Of a stretch of DNA of 64,000 bases, positions 1-13,789 are shown piece by piece; the first letter of the stretch is position 1, and each line of letters begins with the position of its first letter. A program made the translations under genes and the position numbers. Source of the stretch: Serilophus lunatus (taxonomy: Eukaryota > Chordata > Aves > Passeriformes > Eurylaimidae); the NCBI GenBank assembly GCA_013399895.1, contig VXBA01004393.1, positions 1,523,275 to 1,587,274 of the forward strand, read 5' to 3'. Below the pieces are notes generated by a model that was not told the origin of the DNA, made no database searches, and saw only the letters and a list, made by a program, of their open reading frames with translations.

Positions 1-3000
1 TGCTCTAATTGGTGTATGGGAAAGTATTACAAGAACATCCGGTAGAGCATTGTATGGCAGATATATGGACCTCTGCTTAACTGAATTATTACAATCTCAA
101 TATACATTGAACAATATTCCAGGCAGCCAGTTTTATCTTGCTCACCTCTAAAGGAAGTTGTAGGAGAGATATAAAAATGCATGTATAGGAAACAAGGAAA
201 AATTACTGACCTATGAGACTAAAGAGATTTTGGATCAGTTGGCATGGTGTACATGGATACTAGAATAACCATATCTAGATTCAAGCTTAGAAAATATCTA
301 TCTCACCAATTTCCCTAAAGGCTGTGTTGTGAAAGACTGGAGGACTAAGTACTTTATTCTTAAATATTTAAGTTGTGTATATATCTGAGAAAAAGCAAAA
401 ATTAATATCACATAGTACTAGGAACCTACAGTATGTACTAGGCCACCCCTATTTTTCAGATGTGCCATGAATAGCTTTTCAATTGAGTAAATATTCTTCA
501 CTTCTACAGAATGCCTTTTATTGAGTGCATGGATAGAAAGTTAGAATAACCTTACTATTCCAATTCTCTCAAGATCATCAAACACTTAAACCAGCTCTAA
601 AAAAAACCTTGTTTGTTCTAAGAAATAAAGTCAGTATGTTTAGGTTCTGAGGAATTCTAATACTGGCTGTCTTGAACAGTTCTATAAAGACTCTGCTTGT
701 TTTGGAAAGCACATCAGAAATGTACAAGCTGTCCTTTCCAACTCCTACTGGATTTTGTTAATTCTAAGATGTATTTATCATGCCATCCAAGTGGGATGAT
801 CTCTTGACAACTGATTAATGTGAGGATAAGTATCAGTCCTGATTAGATGGGAATTTCTTCAGAAATGCTATTTATTCAGGGAAAAACTGGAAACAGAAAG
901 AGAAGGAAGATGTTCTGGAGGACTTAAGATCAAATCTGCTTTTGGTACAGATGTGACCGCATCAAGTTTTTATCCATCCTCTCTGCATTAACTTACTTTC
1001 AGATTCCTTATACCAAATGGAGCTGGTAGTCATTCTTATCTCAATATGAGGGAGTATCACTGTGCTTTAACTACTTATAAAAGTTGAGTTAAAAAAAAAT
1101 TCCTGTCTCACACCCAGGGACAAGGTTCTCATGAGCTACATGATTGTTCCTGACTTTAAAATGAAATCTAACTTTTTAAATTTGTCATACAAACATTGTT
1201 TTAGCAAACCATTTGTCTAGATGTATGTATTCATGTATAACTAACTGCTTGTTTTATTTAAAAAAAAAAGTTTTATTTTTAACTCATTTATATTCCTGTT
1301 TAAATGCAGATACAAAACAACTAAGGTAGGGCAAGGTGGATTATATTCATTCTTTGCACCTTCTATACAGCTATGTTTAAGCAGTTATGTTGAAGCAACT
1401 CAGGAATTAGTTAAGGGCACAGTCATAGAGACAGGATGAAGAAAGGAACCAACCTGACTATCAGGTTGTGCAAGTGTAGCTGGCATGAATATTTACATGA
1501 GTAAAATGAGCACAGTTGATTGGGAGTCACAAAAAAAAAACCCCTGAGTCAAATGGCATTTTGCAGATTTCACTTCAGAGCAGAAATGCCATTTTAATTG
1601 AAGGGAACCAGTGAAATAAATACTGCATTTTCAAGAGACATCATGGAGTGCAAAGGTTGTGAACAAAGCAGTAACAGCTACAATGAGCCACCAGAAGTAA
1701 TAGCGAAAACTGTCTTCTATAGCATATGCACAGTTCAGGCCTTTTCTTCACACCTCAGAATGCAACAAGAATATCCATCAAATTCAATCTGTTGCTCTAC
1801 CAGTGGAGATGTATTTCAAATGAGAGAGTGCAGGCAGTTACCTGGGAAGATTGTCTCTTCTGTAAACAACTGAGATCTGTGGGTAGCTCTGATGTAAACG
1901 CCTTTTTTCTCTTGAATGGCTCACCAACCAGCTAGAGCTACAAGCAGGGGGCCTCTGTGTTGTAGTATTGATTTTTGATGAGCCCTTCCTTTTAAAATAT
2001 CTATGAATTTGGATAACTAACTTCTAAATTTATAATCAGCATATGGCTTACTGATCTACATTACTAAAAACTGAGCTATCCAGGAAAGATAGATGATGTC
2101 TGAATTTGCATTATGGATGTACCAAACATTTTTGTCCTTAATTTCCTTTTTTTTACATCTGAGCCATGGTGAACAGCTCCTACCTATGTATGTGAATGCT
2201 GAAAAGCTTTGCTCGGCGAGTGATCCATCTACAATGCATATTCCATACTGTTTATTTTGCTTATAGTAACTTAGAACACAGTGTGTCCATGCATGAGATA
2301 TCACATCATGGTAATTTCTTGGTTTCTTGGCCTCCTGCAGGATTGTCTGTCTTCTTTATTGACCTTGTTGCCAAATATCAAAAGACAGTGGTTGAGAATT
2401 TCTCAGTTTGATTTCAGATCCTACTTGACCTGTGATTTTCTGGGTGTGGACAAAATGTACTAGCTTATCTTTCCTTGAAAAAAATCAAGATATTGTCACA
2501 GTGGTGCCTTAAATACTTTACAATGTAAATATAATTCTGTGTGTAGTAGTAGTAATCTGGAAAAAAATTCTTAGCTGCTTTGACTTCTGATAATATGAAA
2601 GCTCACTGTCACTAGAAATGGCATGTGCTATATGTTGAGTAGGAAAAATATATCTCCTACCTTTGCACATTTGCTTGTGCTGTTAATCGTGGGCTTTTTA
2701 TCTTCACTTGTTCTTGTGTAAGACTGCTCCTTTAAGATTGGTTAGATTGGTTTTTATGAATAATTTTTAGACACTAGTGATACCCTTTTTTTTTTTTTGT
2801 TGCATGGGGAGTTGAGGAATTTGACTTTTTTCAGGTTTGCTAGTTAATTGAACAATTAGTTAATCTGAAAGTGAAACTTCACACTATTACTTTGAATTCT
2901 AAAACTGTTGCACTGAAATTTTGTGGAAGTAAATTTGTACTGTGTCAACCTTTGCAAGCACATAAATCATTGAGACTATGTTCTCTCATCCTCATCTTAA

Positions 3001-4000
3001 TCAAGAATAAATTCCCTTTCATAATCTCTAGTCTACAATAGTAAACTAAAAAGCAGATCATTAAAATAATTAGAATTCTAGTGGGCAAACAAACGAACTC
3101 TACCTCATTATTGTTTGTATGTGAAGTAGAGCTCTCAACTCATAATTTACTTAAAAGTCTTCAGATTTAAACAGAGCATCACAATGTTTTCATGAGCAAC
3201 AGGACAAATGAAGTCTGACCTCTCAGGCATGTATCCTTTATCTTCTCTGTTCTCTACACCATGACTGGGCAAGAGCTGGCAATTCTGTGAGTAGATGAGA
3301 GCTGACTGGCCAGCTGTTTTCTGCTAAATGGAAGAAAGTATCGTATCTGCCTTTTCTACACATAGAAGAGATGCTCTTATGGGTCTTTCTTCATACTGCT
3401 AATTTTCATGAAATCTGTACAGTTATAATTACCTCTAATTATCCTATGTCACATAGGGCAATGAGTCCAAAAGCGATTAGGGAGAAAGGGAAGGTTGGGC
3501 AGTTAACGTAGCCTATAATTTCCTTCAGTTTTCATCTTCAGAATTACTACTTTCTTGCTTCTGGTTTTACCCCTGTTTATCTTACAGCACTCTGCCAAAT
3601 TTCCAGCTAGGTTTATGTTTCTCTTCTTAATGGTCTCCATTTTTTGTGTAACATTTTCACTGCTTTTTGTGATCAGGAGGTCCCATCTCTGATTCGGATT
3701 CTTGATCCTCCAGCTCTATGACCCTAAACCCTCTCTGTTGTTTTAAAAAGCCATGAAATACTAAATTCCTCTTTCTTTTTCACTCTGCCCTCATTTTTTT
3801 TTTTTTTAACAATTTCTCCCCATCTTTGTGTCATTCTTTCTTCTTGTGAACAGTTTCCTACCAGCAATACTCTAATAGCCGCTGCTCTGGTCATACAGGC
3901 TGTAATATGCCATTACAGAAAATGTGCTCCCATTGCAAGTCATAGTCACACAACAAGAATTTATGTTCCCACTGGTCATTCTGATCCAAACTTCCTGTGT
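1..4000. other. A+T-rich noncoding DNA, no gene seen
   Basis: I see no supported gene, recognisable repeat or RNA in this stretch. Short open frames (for example 91 codons at 1598-1873 plus, 82 codons at 2056-2304 minus) overlap others on the opposite strand or in other frames and have no recognisable motif. Short A and T runs (around 1090, 1261, 2787, 3796) are ordinary low complexity. Very degenerate transposon remnants cannot be excluded by eye. Confidence 0.6.
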
Positions 4001-6106
4001 TTATTGTGCTGCAGCTGTAGCTTTCGGTCCAAGAAGGGTAACTATGAAGCATAAGATGAGATATTTCTCTGCATACTTGGCAAACGTCAGGGCTTGACCA
4101 GAGAATGGTTTACTGATGCTTTCCATTCTTCTCTTATTGTGAGGCTCCTCTGATACTGCAGTTACTCTCACTGGTTGCCTGTCCTCATTTCTACTGTGTA
4201 AGTAAATCAAATACTATTGACTTGAATTGAGATGTTCTGATGTCCCTCTTGCCGGGAGCAGGGAATGGTCGGGTGGCCTTGCTCTTCAGCTTTCAGAGAG
4301 AAAGGGAATGATGGAACTATGGATGTTGAGAAAGGTGGTCTAAACCATAGAAATGCTTGGCCTAAATGGATACACTTCTTATTGTTAAGTATAAACAAAC
4401 TGTGTTGGCCTTGAAATGAGAGTGTGCTGATGATCATGTAGTCCTGAATATAATGACATTCCAAGAACTGTCTGTCCCACTAGGAAAATTAAAAAAATCC
4501 CACAACAAACAGCAGGGAACATTTACATACAATCCATCATATATTAGCCGAAATGTATCCAAAACACATAAGTAGAGCCCAGTTTACTGGAGTCAGATAC
4601 TATTAGATGCTAGATCCTATTTTCATACAGCCCCTTTGTTTGTAGCAGCCAGCTCAGGTTGGGCACAAGCTTGTCATAGAGACAGCCCCCCTTACTGAGG
4701 TGGGGCATCTGGAATGCTTCAGGTCTGTTCAGATTTAATACATCCATTGACCCTCTTGCAACGATCATTTGGTGCAAAAGACGTCAAGACAAGGAATGTA
4801 AACACAGACTGTTTTGGTCATGTTCTGTTTCAAAGTACCTGAGAAACAGAGGCTGCTTCTGTAGCATCAGCTTGTATCTGTGGACAAAAATGTGGACAAA
4901 ATCGAGGGCCCTTGTTCACATCTGGATAAAGAAACCGAAAAAGAATCGTACAAAAGAATACGGACTATGTCTTTCTTAATGCGATTCAAGGAAAAATGAA
5001 ATGAAAAAGGAAAAGCCTTTTGTTTGTTAATGTTCTGTGGCACTTTTTCTAGTCTTAGCATTTAGTAGCACCTCTTTTTAGCCAGGGTTACCTGCTGTTC
5101 ACAACAGGGCTCTTTTTCTGCCATGACTCTCCAGTGCTAGCAATGCTGACATAAAAAAAGCAGGCTAAACCATGAAAATAAATGACTGTTCCCCATGTTC
5201 AGCAGATTGCATTAGGTGTATTCAACCTGGAAGGTTCAGCCATGAGATGGGAGCTAGAACCTCTTAGTGACCTGATGGAGAGTTTGTTGGATTCTTTTCT
5301 CAGTATCTGGAAATGTGCTGCCACAGGTCCTTTCTGTCCTGGTAACAGATGATCGTGATTAGAATGTTCCTCTTGGGGCACAGAACCTCGTGATGCCTTC
5401 CGGGATTCTCAGCACTGGGCTGCACAGACCCGGCAGAAAAAATTAGCTAATGGTTTTTTTCCTTGCTGAGCTGGAGGACAGGTCCTTCTTTGGCACTTGC
5501 TCGGCAGTTCCCTGTGTCAGCCACAACTCTCTGAGTAGCCAGTGCGGTACTGAGGCCTTTCATCATGAACAAATCCTGCATTAAGGCCTTTGGGGTAAGG
5601 CAGAGGGCACAAATGAGCCTCTGTGCTCAGTTTTAATGTCTTATCATGCTCCCTTTATCCCTCTGTGCAACTGATGTGTGTTATCATTCACTGATGTGCT
5701 CTTTCACACTTTTAGATCATCCTAACGCTGGGAGTTGAGCAGGTAAGGCAGGATATGATTTTTTCCCAAGCCAAATGGAGCATCAGAGGTAGTAGGAGGA
5801 GATCCAGAAATCACTCTACTGTTGTAGCTGCCATTCAGGCTTAGGAAGACAAAAAAAAAATTAAGAAATTGAGTTATCTGTCTGGTAGAAAAGTAAGTAA
5901 GGGTATAGTGGAGTCCATTGTGATATTGGTTTGCTGTCCTTAGCTTTCAGTTGATATGAATACTCCTTCTCAGTGAATCTGCATGTATGGTTGTCAAAGA
6001 AAGAAATGCATACAACTCTCTGAGCTTCAAAGAATCCCTCTCGTTCTGTCTGGATAACTTCCAAAATGCCAGTTTTGTTCTTATAGGTCACTATAAAAAG
6101 AACCTA
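4001..6106. other. noncoding DNA with a slightly G+C-richer patch
   Basis: No gene is supported. The part from about 5200 to 5620 is visibly richer in G+C than its flanks, but I recognise no CR1, LTR or exon in it. The small open frames here (60-85 codons) are on mixed strands and look random. A short CA run of about seven dinucleotides closes the stretch near 6107. Confidence 0.5.
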
Positions 6107-9100
6107 AAAACACACACACATCCTGCTCTCTCATAAATGTTATTTAAAGGGAATGGTACTGGGTGCGACATACATGAGGAAATCAGGTATCATCAGGATA
6201 TGTTATGGATCAAGCTTTGTTGTCTTGTAAGCTCAGGATGATTTCGGACATAGGACTCCCCTGGCAGAATCTTTCAGAAGGCATTTAAAACTCCTTAATG
6301 ATTCTTACAGCATTTATGATGCTTCAGACATCTATGGATAAAAAAATATGAACTGCCAAGGGATTTTTTTCCTTCAGTATGTTAGGGCAACATAGATGCA
6401 ATTCTTTTTACAGCTTCCAGGAAGAATAGGGAGGAAGTGACTCTCTAAAATGAGACAAAACTACAATAGCTGAAAGTAAACCACTTTAACTGATAGTAAG
6501 GAATAGAGTGTCTTCTCCTAGAATTGTGAGAAGAAAAAAAAAGGATCTCCAATTTGACTATTAGTGACAAAATTTTGTGAGTTGGCAATTCTTTGAAAAT
6601 GAAATTTATTAAACTTGAAATAAAGTGCTCACCCCTGAATGAACATCATTTTTTGTGAAGTTGCAAGATTTTGCTCATGGGCTTTCTTACTGCAATTCAC
6701 TAGTTTGAATGAATGTACCCTTAAGGCCAAAATCCATATTGCTGAGTTATTATGAAATACAGACTTTTTCTTCATGTGCTTCTACACTTAACATTGCTCA
6801 ACAGATGACACCTGTGTGGTAATTTTGAAGAGAAAGACTGAGGAAAGACAGGAAGAGGGGAAGTGTGTAGCTGGTAGGCTGCTCTTGTCACCACTTGAAG
6901 AAGCTTCAGGGAGAACAGTGTTTTGTGTACTGCAGCACTGACGTGTGTACCACTAGGTAGTTTTTGTTCATGCCATTATCTAAGTTGATGCGGATAGCAA
7001 TAGGAGCTTACTTAGTCTTAGGGTTTGTATGTACTTAAACACTTTGCCAACAGATTTTACATGTGCTTTAAAATCTGTTAAGGATAAATGTGATTAAGAA
7101 AAAGCAAATTTTCTCACATGGTGAATTTTTTAATCCTAAAGGTTAAGTTCAAGCTTTCTCAGCATATTGATGTGAGGAATTACCCATTAATTAAATAACA
7201 TGAGTCATATTCTACCATTGATTTTTTTTATATATTTCTTGCTGTTTGATTTTAATTAATGGGAGTTCTGTACATAGAGGATTCAAGAAAAGGTCCAGTG
7301 TTTAGAATTGGAACTATAAAGTAAAACATGAATATGATAGTGTGGCTTGCTAATTGCAGGAACGATTGCCATCAGAGCCTCCTACACTGTCTGTGCTCAG
7401 GCAAGATTGCCATATGTCACAGGAAGCCTTGCTTGAGCAAGGACAATCAACCCCGGAGTTGACTCACTGTTATTAAAATGAAACATAGCTTTTAATATCA
7501 TTGAAGAGTATTGAAAAACTTGGAGGTAGGGCAAAGTAAAGGTGTGCTTATTTCCAAATTCAACCTGTATTTTAATCAAGAGTTTTGCCATTTTCACGGA
7601 GGACTACAACTGCAAACATCAGGAATGTTTAAAAGAAGGCTCATGGGCTGTTGCACTAAACTTTGCTGATTGCTGACTACTGAGAAAGGTAAGCTGTGTT
7701 TAAAGTAAAATCTGCACTCCTTGATCAAAAGCAGGGCTGTACTGTGCTGCATATAATTTCAATATAACATAAGACAGTGTCCTCTCCAGATTGTACTGTC
7801 TAAAATGGTGTTAGTGCTGAGTGTTTGTCTGTGTGTGGAGGCTTTTCCATGAGACAGAGCTGTGCAGTATGGTTCTTTTCATAACACAATGAACTTTGCT
7901 GCTCAGAGAAAGCTCCTTCAGTGCTCAGGAGTCAGGAAAGAAAAATTAGATTGGCAGGGTAAAGAGCAGGCGAAGCCAACATACAGTGCTTAAAATGATA
8001 TACTTGAAAGGAAGCTCAGAGCTGCTGCTTTGGTTATTTCGTTGTAGACTTCCTGCCCCACTCTGCAGTCTTTTATCTGGATATACAGAATACTTTTCCT
8101 TAATACAAAACAAGAACAACATGTTTCATGAAGCCAAGAAGTCATGGAGACCAATACCAGAGGTACCATATCCCATAAAACGGGGATTCTCCCAGAAGGA
8201 TTCACAGGTGGCTCACGGTGTATGCAAGACATAAGCTGCAGTCAGCCAGCCTATGGGGCCAGTCATTTAGCTCAGTCAGACCTTCTGTCTTAAAAAAGAT
8301 GGGCTTTGCTGGGCTATATCTGCCACAGTGCTTGCTTCCTCCTCACCTCCCTTGTTTTAACTGTCTTGCAGGATCAAGTCCTAGTTGAATAATTATGCTT
8401 TCCAGAATTAAACATAAATTGACATTGGAGTGATAACGTTAACAGTGACTACAGCTGTACAAGTTCGTAATAAATTGAGGGGCATCCAAACTGGTGTTTT
8501 TAGTTTGCATGATTGTAATTTTTTTAATGAGTTTTCAGAAGATGCTGTACATTCAGCTGAAAGTCAGTAGCTTCCCTATTCAAAGCTTCGTTTCCTCTGT
8601 CTCTACATGCTGCAAACATGCATGTTACAAGCTGTGGATGCAGTTTATTCCATCCATTAGCACAGTACCTATATCTTTGTATTGTTTCTCTCAGTATATT
8701 TGGGAATAACTTGCACCACAAATGGATCCCAAATGCATCACAAATGAATCTTCGGTGAATGATTTGTTCTGGTACGGTATTGTACAATATAGTCACCATG
8801 TAAAGCAGAAACAACAATTAAAATTGATGTTATCCATTTAAATATAAATGATTTTATCAAGATTTACTTTGAAAATGTAATATGACTGAAAACCAGTGAT
8901 TATTTTAAATAACTTTTGAAGCTAACAGCAGTGGACACTGTGTGTATGTATGCATGTGCATGCAGGGGTCTTTTGTAATGCTTGCAGGTTGCCTAGCTGA
9001 CACCCCAAATCAGGGAGCATTGTTTTTCAAACTAATTTTTATTGTCATCCAGTTTATTCTTTTTCTCATGCTATGTATCCCTTGTATCAATTTTAGACTA

Positions 9101-10029
9101 AAATACTGAAAAAACAAAAAAAGGTAATGGCACTTTCCACAGTATTTCAAAAGGTTTTTAAGTGGAAAAAGGTATTTAGTATTTTTAATAAGCATCTTCA
9201 ATACTATTGAGTTGGTTTCTTTGTTCATATCACAAGATTAATTATGCTGTCAAGCACTTTCAAGGCCTGCTTAACAAAGATTCAGTGATATAATGGTTTG
9301 CTTCGCATTGCCTTTTTTCTGCATAGCAATCACAATCAGCATTAGACAATTTAAAACCCTTTCACAAGCCGGAAGTTCTGAAGAGCCTTTTAATCAACAA
9401 AAGTAATTTTGCAAACAACTAGATACAGCGTTTTTCATATTAACTAACTTGTGTTAAACTCTGTTATGTGCTTGAATCTTTGATTCTGGTAATGGATTAT
9501 TCAGATTTGCAAGAGACTGAAAGTGGGGAACACAATTAGCACAATATGCAGTTTGCACCCTGTGAAAATTGTAATCTCATACCATTCTCTAGCTTAATAT
9601 AAACATGGTATTAGTACTTCATTGCAGTTTCATATATTTTAATTTTCTCTTAATATGTTACCCTCACATAATCACTTAGTTTTTTTTAAATGCCTGGAAA
9701 TGTAATTGTTGTTTTTTTAAGAAAGACCACTGTTTCTATAGGACAGGTTAGAAACTAAATTGTAATACACTACAAGATTCTGAAATTCAAGTTACAATAG
9801 GAAAATCTGTTTAGAAACACTTTTCTTCTAAAATCATCTAGCTTGATAATGCTTTATCCAGTAATTTTATTGCCATATAGCATTGTAAAAAATCCCATAA
9901 TTTAAAAACACTTATTTGACAGAGAGATTGTAAAAGCAGAAACATACTACATGATGACTTTTTTTTTGTCAAGCACATTTATAAATGAAACTAACCTGTT
10001 AATGACACCTTTAAAACACCATTTTTTTT
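6107..10029. other. A+T-rich noncoding DNA, no gene seen
   Basis: Nothing is recognised beyond short low-complexity runs, including a small CA run at 6107-6120. The longest frame is 97 codons on the minus strand at 8524-8817. It overlaps a 71-codon plus-strand frame and has no motif I can place. I see no transposon ends or splice-bounded exon. Confidence 0.5.
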
Positions 10030-10312
10030 TTCTAAACTGCTAGAAGCATTAATTTGTACCATTGCTGCATGTGGTAATTAGCAACTTCAGCAGTGATTTT
10101 CTCTGCCCTAAACCTTCTGTGTTTGACACTATTCCAACCCGGGAGAGGAGTGACCCTGGGATACAGTGCTACAGGACAAGTGGAGCAAATCCTGTCACAA
10201 GAAATAACAGGGTCAGAAGACATTGCTAATGAAGTCATAGCAACTGGTTTAAAGAGCCAATCAGAGAAGGCAACAATCTGTAAATGAGGATATAATTAGC
10301 AGAAAAAATAAC
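10030..10312. promoter_or_regulatory. candidate conserved noncoding element (enhancer-like)
   Basis: This non-repetitive block stands out from the plain A+T-rich flanks. It carries several homeodomain-type cores: GGTAATTAGC near 10074, a TAAT core near 10228 and TATAATTAGC near 10292. It also has a CCAAT-like motif in AGCCAATCAG near 10256. Dense, varied motif content without tandem structure is typical of vertebrate conserved noncoding elements. The overlapping 68- and 64-codon frames on opposite strands are probably by-products of this balanced composition. Conservation itself was not measured, so the call is inference. Confidence 0.3.
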
Positions 10313-10412
10313 ATGCTTTGGTTGGATTCTAGGGGAGGCAGTAATGAAGGCAGTGACTTGATATTGAGAGAGACTCCGAAAGATTAGAGCAAACATTGTG
10401 CAACAAAGAATA

Positions 10413-10449
10413 CTTAATTAGAAAAAAAGTGAATATGCCTTAATTAGAA
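10413..10449. promoter_or_regulatory. twin TAATTAG homeodomain-type sites
   Basis: The 11-base word CTTAATTAGAA occurs twice, starting at 10413 and 10439, 26 bases apart in the same orientation. TAATTAG is the classic Antp/LIM-class homeodomain core. The identical extension on both sides makes a paired site, or a small local duplication, more likely than two random cores, although A+T-rich sequence yields such words fairly often. No binding evidence is available. Confidence 0.25.
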
Positions 10450-12439
10450 GAAAAATATAAGATTGAAAGACATGGAGTAGGCTTTTAAGATGAATATAAT
10501 AATGAAAGATATCTCAAGTCCCCATGATAAGGAAAAAGTCCTATCTTCACTTTTTTTCCCTTTACCACTTTGATAAATGGTCATGAAGAAGATGGACTGT
10601 AAATTCATATAATTCCTGAGATATTAATACTATTAAAACAGACAATTTTGAGACAATAATTTAATGGGTTTCCACACACTTTACACATTTACTTCCCCTA
10701 ACACAGCACTGCAGACAAAGCAATGCTGCATCTTTTGGCTGGCCTTAATATTCTTATGATGAGAAGAAGTAATTATTAAAAGAATTTCAGGTAGGTGTCC
10801 TGTGGTATGTGAGAGCTAGTGCTTGGCCCAGATATCCCACTAATAGGAAGAAAACCTGTGTGGTTTTTCATACAGAAAAGGAGCTGATGGGGCTGAGGCC
10901 TTGGCTGTGTGTACATAACAATTACACTGTTAAAACCTGTTTTTATTTGTTGCTATTGCAGTTTATTTGAGATTTTTTTTGGTGTTTTGTTTTGTTTGGT
11001 TTTTTAAAGTAGAAACTGATCCAAAATTCATTAAATAAAAAAAAAGCTTCCAAAAAGCTTCACTAGCTTCTAGATCAGACTCTGAGTGAGCAGAAACCCT
11101 GGAAATTTTATTAGTAAAAATTAAACATGTTATTATCCTGAACATAATAGACCCAAATAGAAGAATCTCATGATGGATTGTGCCAGTACAGTATATGTAC
11201 AGTATTTATGGCTAGCAGTGATGAAAAGTAAAATGTTCTACTGCTTATCATTTTATTACAATAGAAAAATCAGGGCTCTAACTTTCTAATAATTTTTCAC
11301 TTTTATAGACATCTAAATGATATTATATTTCCTCCTTTTTTTCTTTTTATAAAATGGTTCTAGAATATTGATTGTCATTTATTTTTACTCATGATATTTA
11401 ATTGTCATAATTAGCAATCCACGTCTCATTCCCTATCTTAAAAATATCCTGTCAATTTTATAGCATATTTATAGATTAATTTAAATGTATAATTTAATTT
11501 ATTACTGCATACCTTTGGTTTGTCTGTAACATTAAAATACTTATGGTACAGAATATTTTAATTAAAACTATTCATCAAATGAAGTCCAGGTAGCATCCTT
11601 ATCCTTGTTTGCAGTAGGGGGTTCTGGCAGTGAAAGCAAGCAAAATAATGGGTCAATTAAAAAAAAATCTAAATATAGCTTTTTCAAAGATCCAATTGCT
11701 TCATTCAAGGTAAAGAAAAAAAAAGATAGAAAGAAATGAAAAAATGTGTTTGTCAATGTATTCCACAAATTAAATAATGATTATTTTTTTCCGTTTCGAG
11801 ACATCAGATCTGCTAATGTCAGGGCCCGAGCAGAAGTAAAACTAGACAAAAAATGAGCTTGAATTTTCATGTGTGACATATCTCAATTTGACAGTGTCTG
11901 CAGGAAATTGGGATACTGTTTTCAGAGGGTTTTTCTTGTGAAATGAGCTATACTATTAAATTTTTCTAACACTGGGAAATTCACCCTCTATTTATGAGAA
12001 TCCAAGTGTTTACCCTTGTGGGTCAAATGTTTTCTCCTATTATTCTGTGATTTTAAAAAACCCCAACCTTTTAATGATACCTCTAATAAATTAAGACTTA
12101 TTAGTTTGCTGTGCTAGTGAAAAATGCAGCATAACAGTGTGATCAAATCTCACCTCTGGTGTAACTGAATCAAGGTTTTGCTGCAGCTCTCAGTTGACAG
12201 TAAGTCTACCATTCTTTTACCATGTATGCTATTAATTCATTTTCTAGAACTGTCAGGTACTCTGAGAGTAAGAGAAATATACTAAAAATATCAATGTATT
12301 TCTCTTCTTCCTTTACCTAATGTATCTCCAGTGATGCTATTTTAAATTAAGTAATGAAATAGTGTTGAAAGTTCTGACTGGCTCTGATAGCAAAATAGAT
12401 TTAAAAAATTAACCAGTTAAAAAAGAAAAATAATAAGAA
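10450..12439. other. A+T-rich noncoding DNA, no gene seen
   Basis: No gene or recognisable repeat. The sequence is strongly A+T-rich, with T-rich and A-rich runs at 10972-11010 and around 11037. The 66-codon minus-strand frame at 11568-11768 is low complexity, with F-rich translation, and is rejected as coding. Confidence 0.55.
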
Positions 12440-12620
12440 ATAGAATCAGATGACAACTTAATTGTTCAGCTTGTATGCAAATATTCTGACAATAATTTGC
12501 CAATGCTTTTGAATATAAGTTTAGAAACACATAATTATAACATTAATTGTTTCTTCTTTAATTCTAGTTTTCTGTCACAAAACAGAAGGCTTAACTGTAA
12601 TTCATGAGGAAATATAAAAA
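12440..12620. promoter_or_regulatory. candidate conserved noncoding element with POU octamer
   Basis: The block contains a perfect POU octamer ATGCAAAT at 12475-12482. Around it are several TAATT-type homeodomain cores (ACTTAATTG near 12457, ATAATTATAA near 12532, ATTAATTG near 12543). Octamer plus homeodomain cores is a common composition in developmental enhancers. Single motifs occur by chance in A+T-rich DNA, so the call depends on conservation that I could not test. Confidence 0.25.
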
Positions 12621-13789
12621 GTATATTCATTTTGTATTCAATTAGCTCTAAGCATACTCCAGTGCAGAATTACAATAATTATTTATGTTAATCTACAGAG
12701 TAAAATATAGTACATTGGCATAATAAATTGTCTTTATGCTGTGTAGCGATGCCTTTTGAATCACCTTCTGTATTCACAAACAAGAGCATCTACCTGAATG
12801 TAGTAGTTGTCAGATTGCAGGATAAAGATAATGAATTACTGGTATGTAGGGAAGGTGAAGCCCTACAAAATCCACCATTCATTTCAATATTTTTGTCTTA
12901 AACTATGCTGTAATAAAATTGAATGTCTGAGCATGAGTCAGAAGTTAGAAGAGAGGACATGATGCTGAAAGGCTGGATTGGAATTTGGCCTGAATTTTCC
13001 ATTCGTACTCCAGCTCTGAATGCTAAATTAATCACTCAGATTTGTATGAAGGTGAGAGCTACAAAACATCTTCATCAAGGAAAAAATAGGGTTACAATTC
13101 AATGAATTGTGTAGTAATACTTTATTGACTAATGAATATGCAGCTCCTTCTAACTGCTGTTTTTTCCTTTTGGGGACTGTAACAGCATTGCAATTACATT
13201 GCCTGTATTTGCTAAAAATGTGTCTGTCTCTTGTCCCCATCTTAAAGCATGCCTCGAAAAAGGAAGTGAAAGAAGGCCCAGAGAAAGCAGGTTATGCACC
13301 ATCCCAGAGCCTTATGGGGAAAGAAGCCATGCACAGATAATCACAGTGCAAACAAGTTGATGCTGTTATTTTTAAACAAGCTGTTATTATTGACTAACAG
13401 AGGTTGCTGTAGGTGGAATGTTAATGACAAAAGCTCTGGAACAGTGGAATTGCTACTAATCCATGTGCTAGAGAGCCTGATGATGAGAAACACCTAAATG
13501 CAGAATTAAATAGTCCTCTAAATTAATTTCTACTGCATGCTACACGACTAGGAGTCATAGCATCCTAAGCAGACCCTTTTCTTTTTTAGAAATCTCTATC
13601 CACAGAGCTCCCATATTACTCCATTCACAAATTAGAGAGATGAGGAAATCCTCAGGGGGCTATTAGTGAAAGTTTCAAAAAGAAAGCAAACAAATCACTT
13701 TGAAATAGGTAAAAAACATTCTGGGGCAAGTTATTTTAGTGCTCACTCAGGAAAAAAAAAGGCAACGCCACTCAATAAAAAAGGTGATC
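12621..13789. other. noncoding DNA, no gene seen
   Basis: No supported gene. Frames of 60-77 codons between 12923 and 13497 overlap in three frames and both strands and show no family signature. No repeat is recognised before the CR1 fragment that follows. Confidence 0.5.

Noticed and set aside
8524..8817. Minus-strand 97-codon frame as a mariner or pol remnant
   Set aside because: I looked for catalytic spacing and terminal inverted repeats and saw neither; an opposing plus-strand frame covers the same DNA.
11160..11225. CAGTACAGTATATGTACAGTA as a microRNA hairpin
   Set aside because: The symmetric core is short and I cannot extend it to a stem of about 25 pairs; no known microRNA seed family is recognised.
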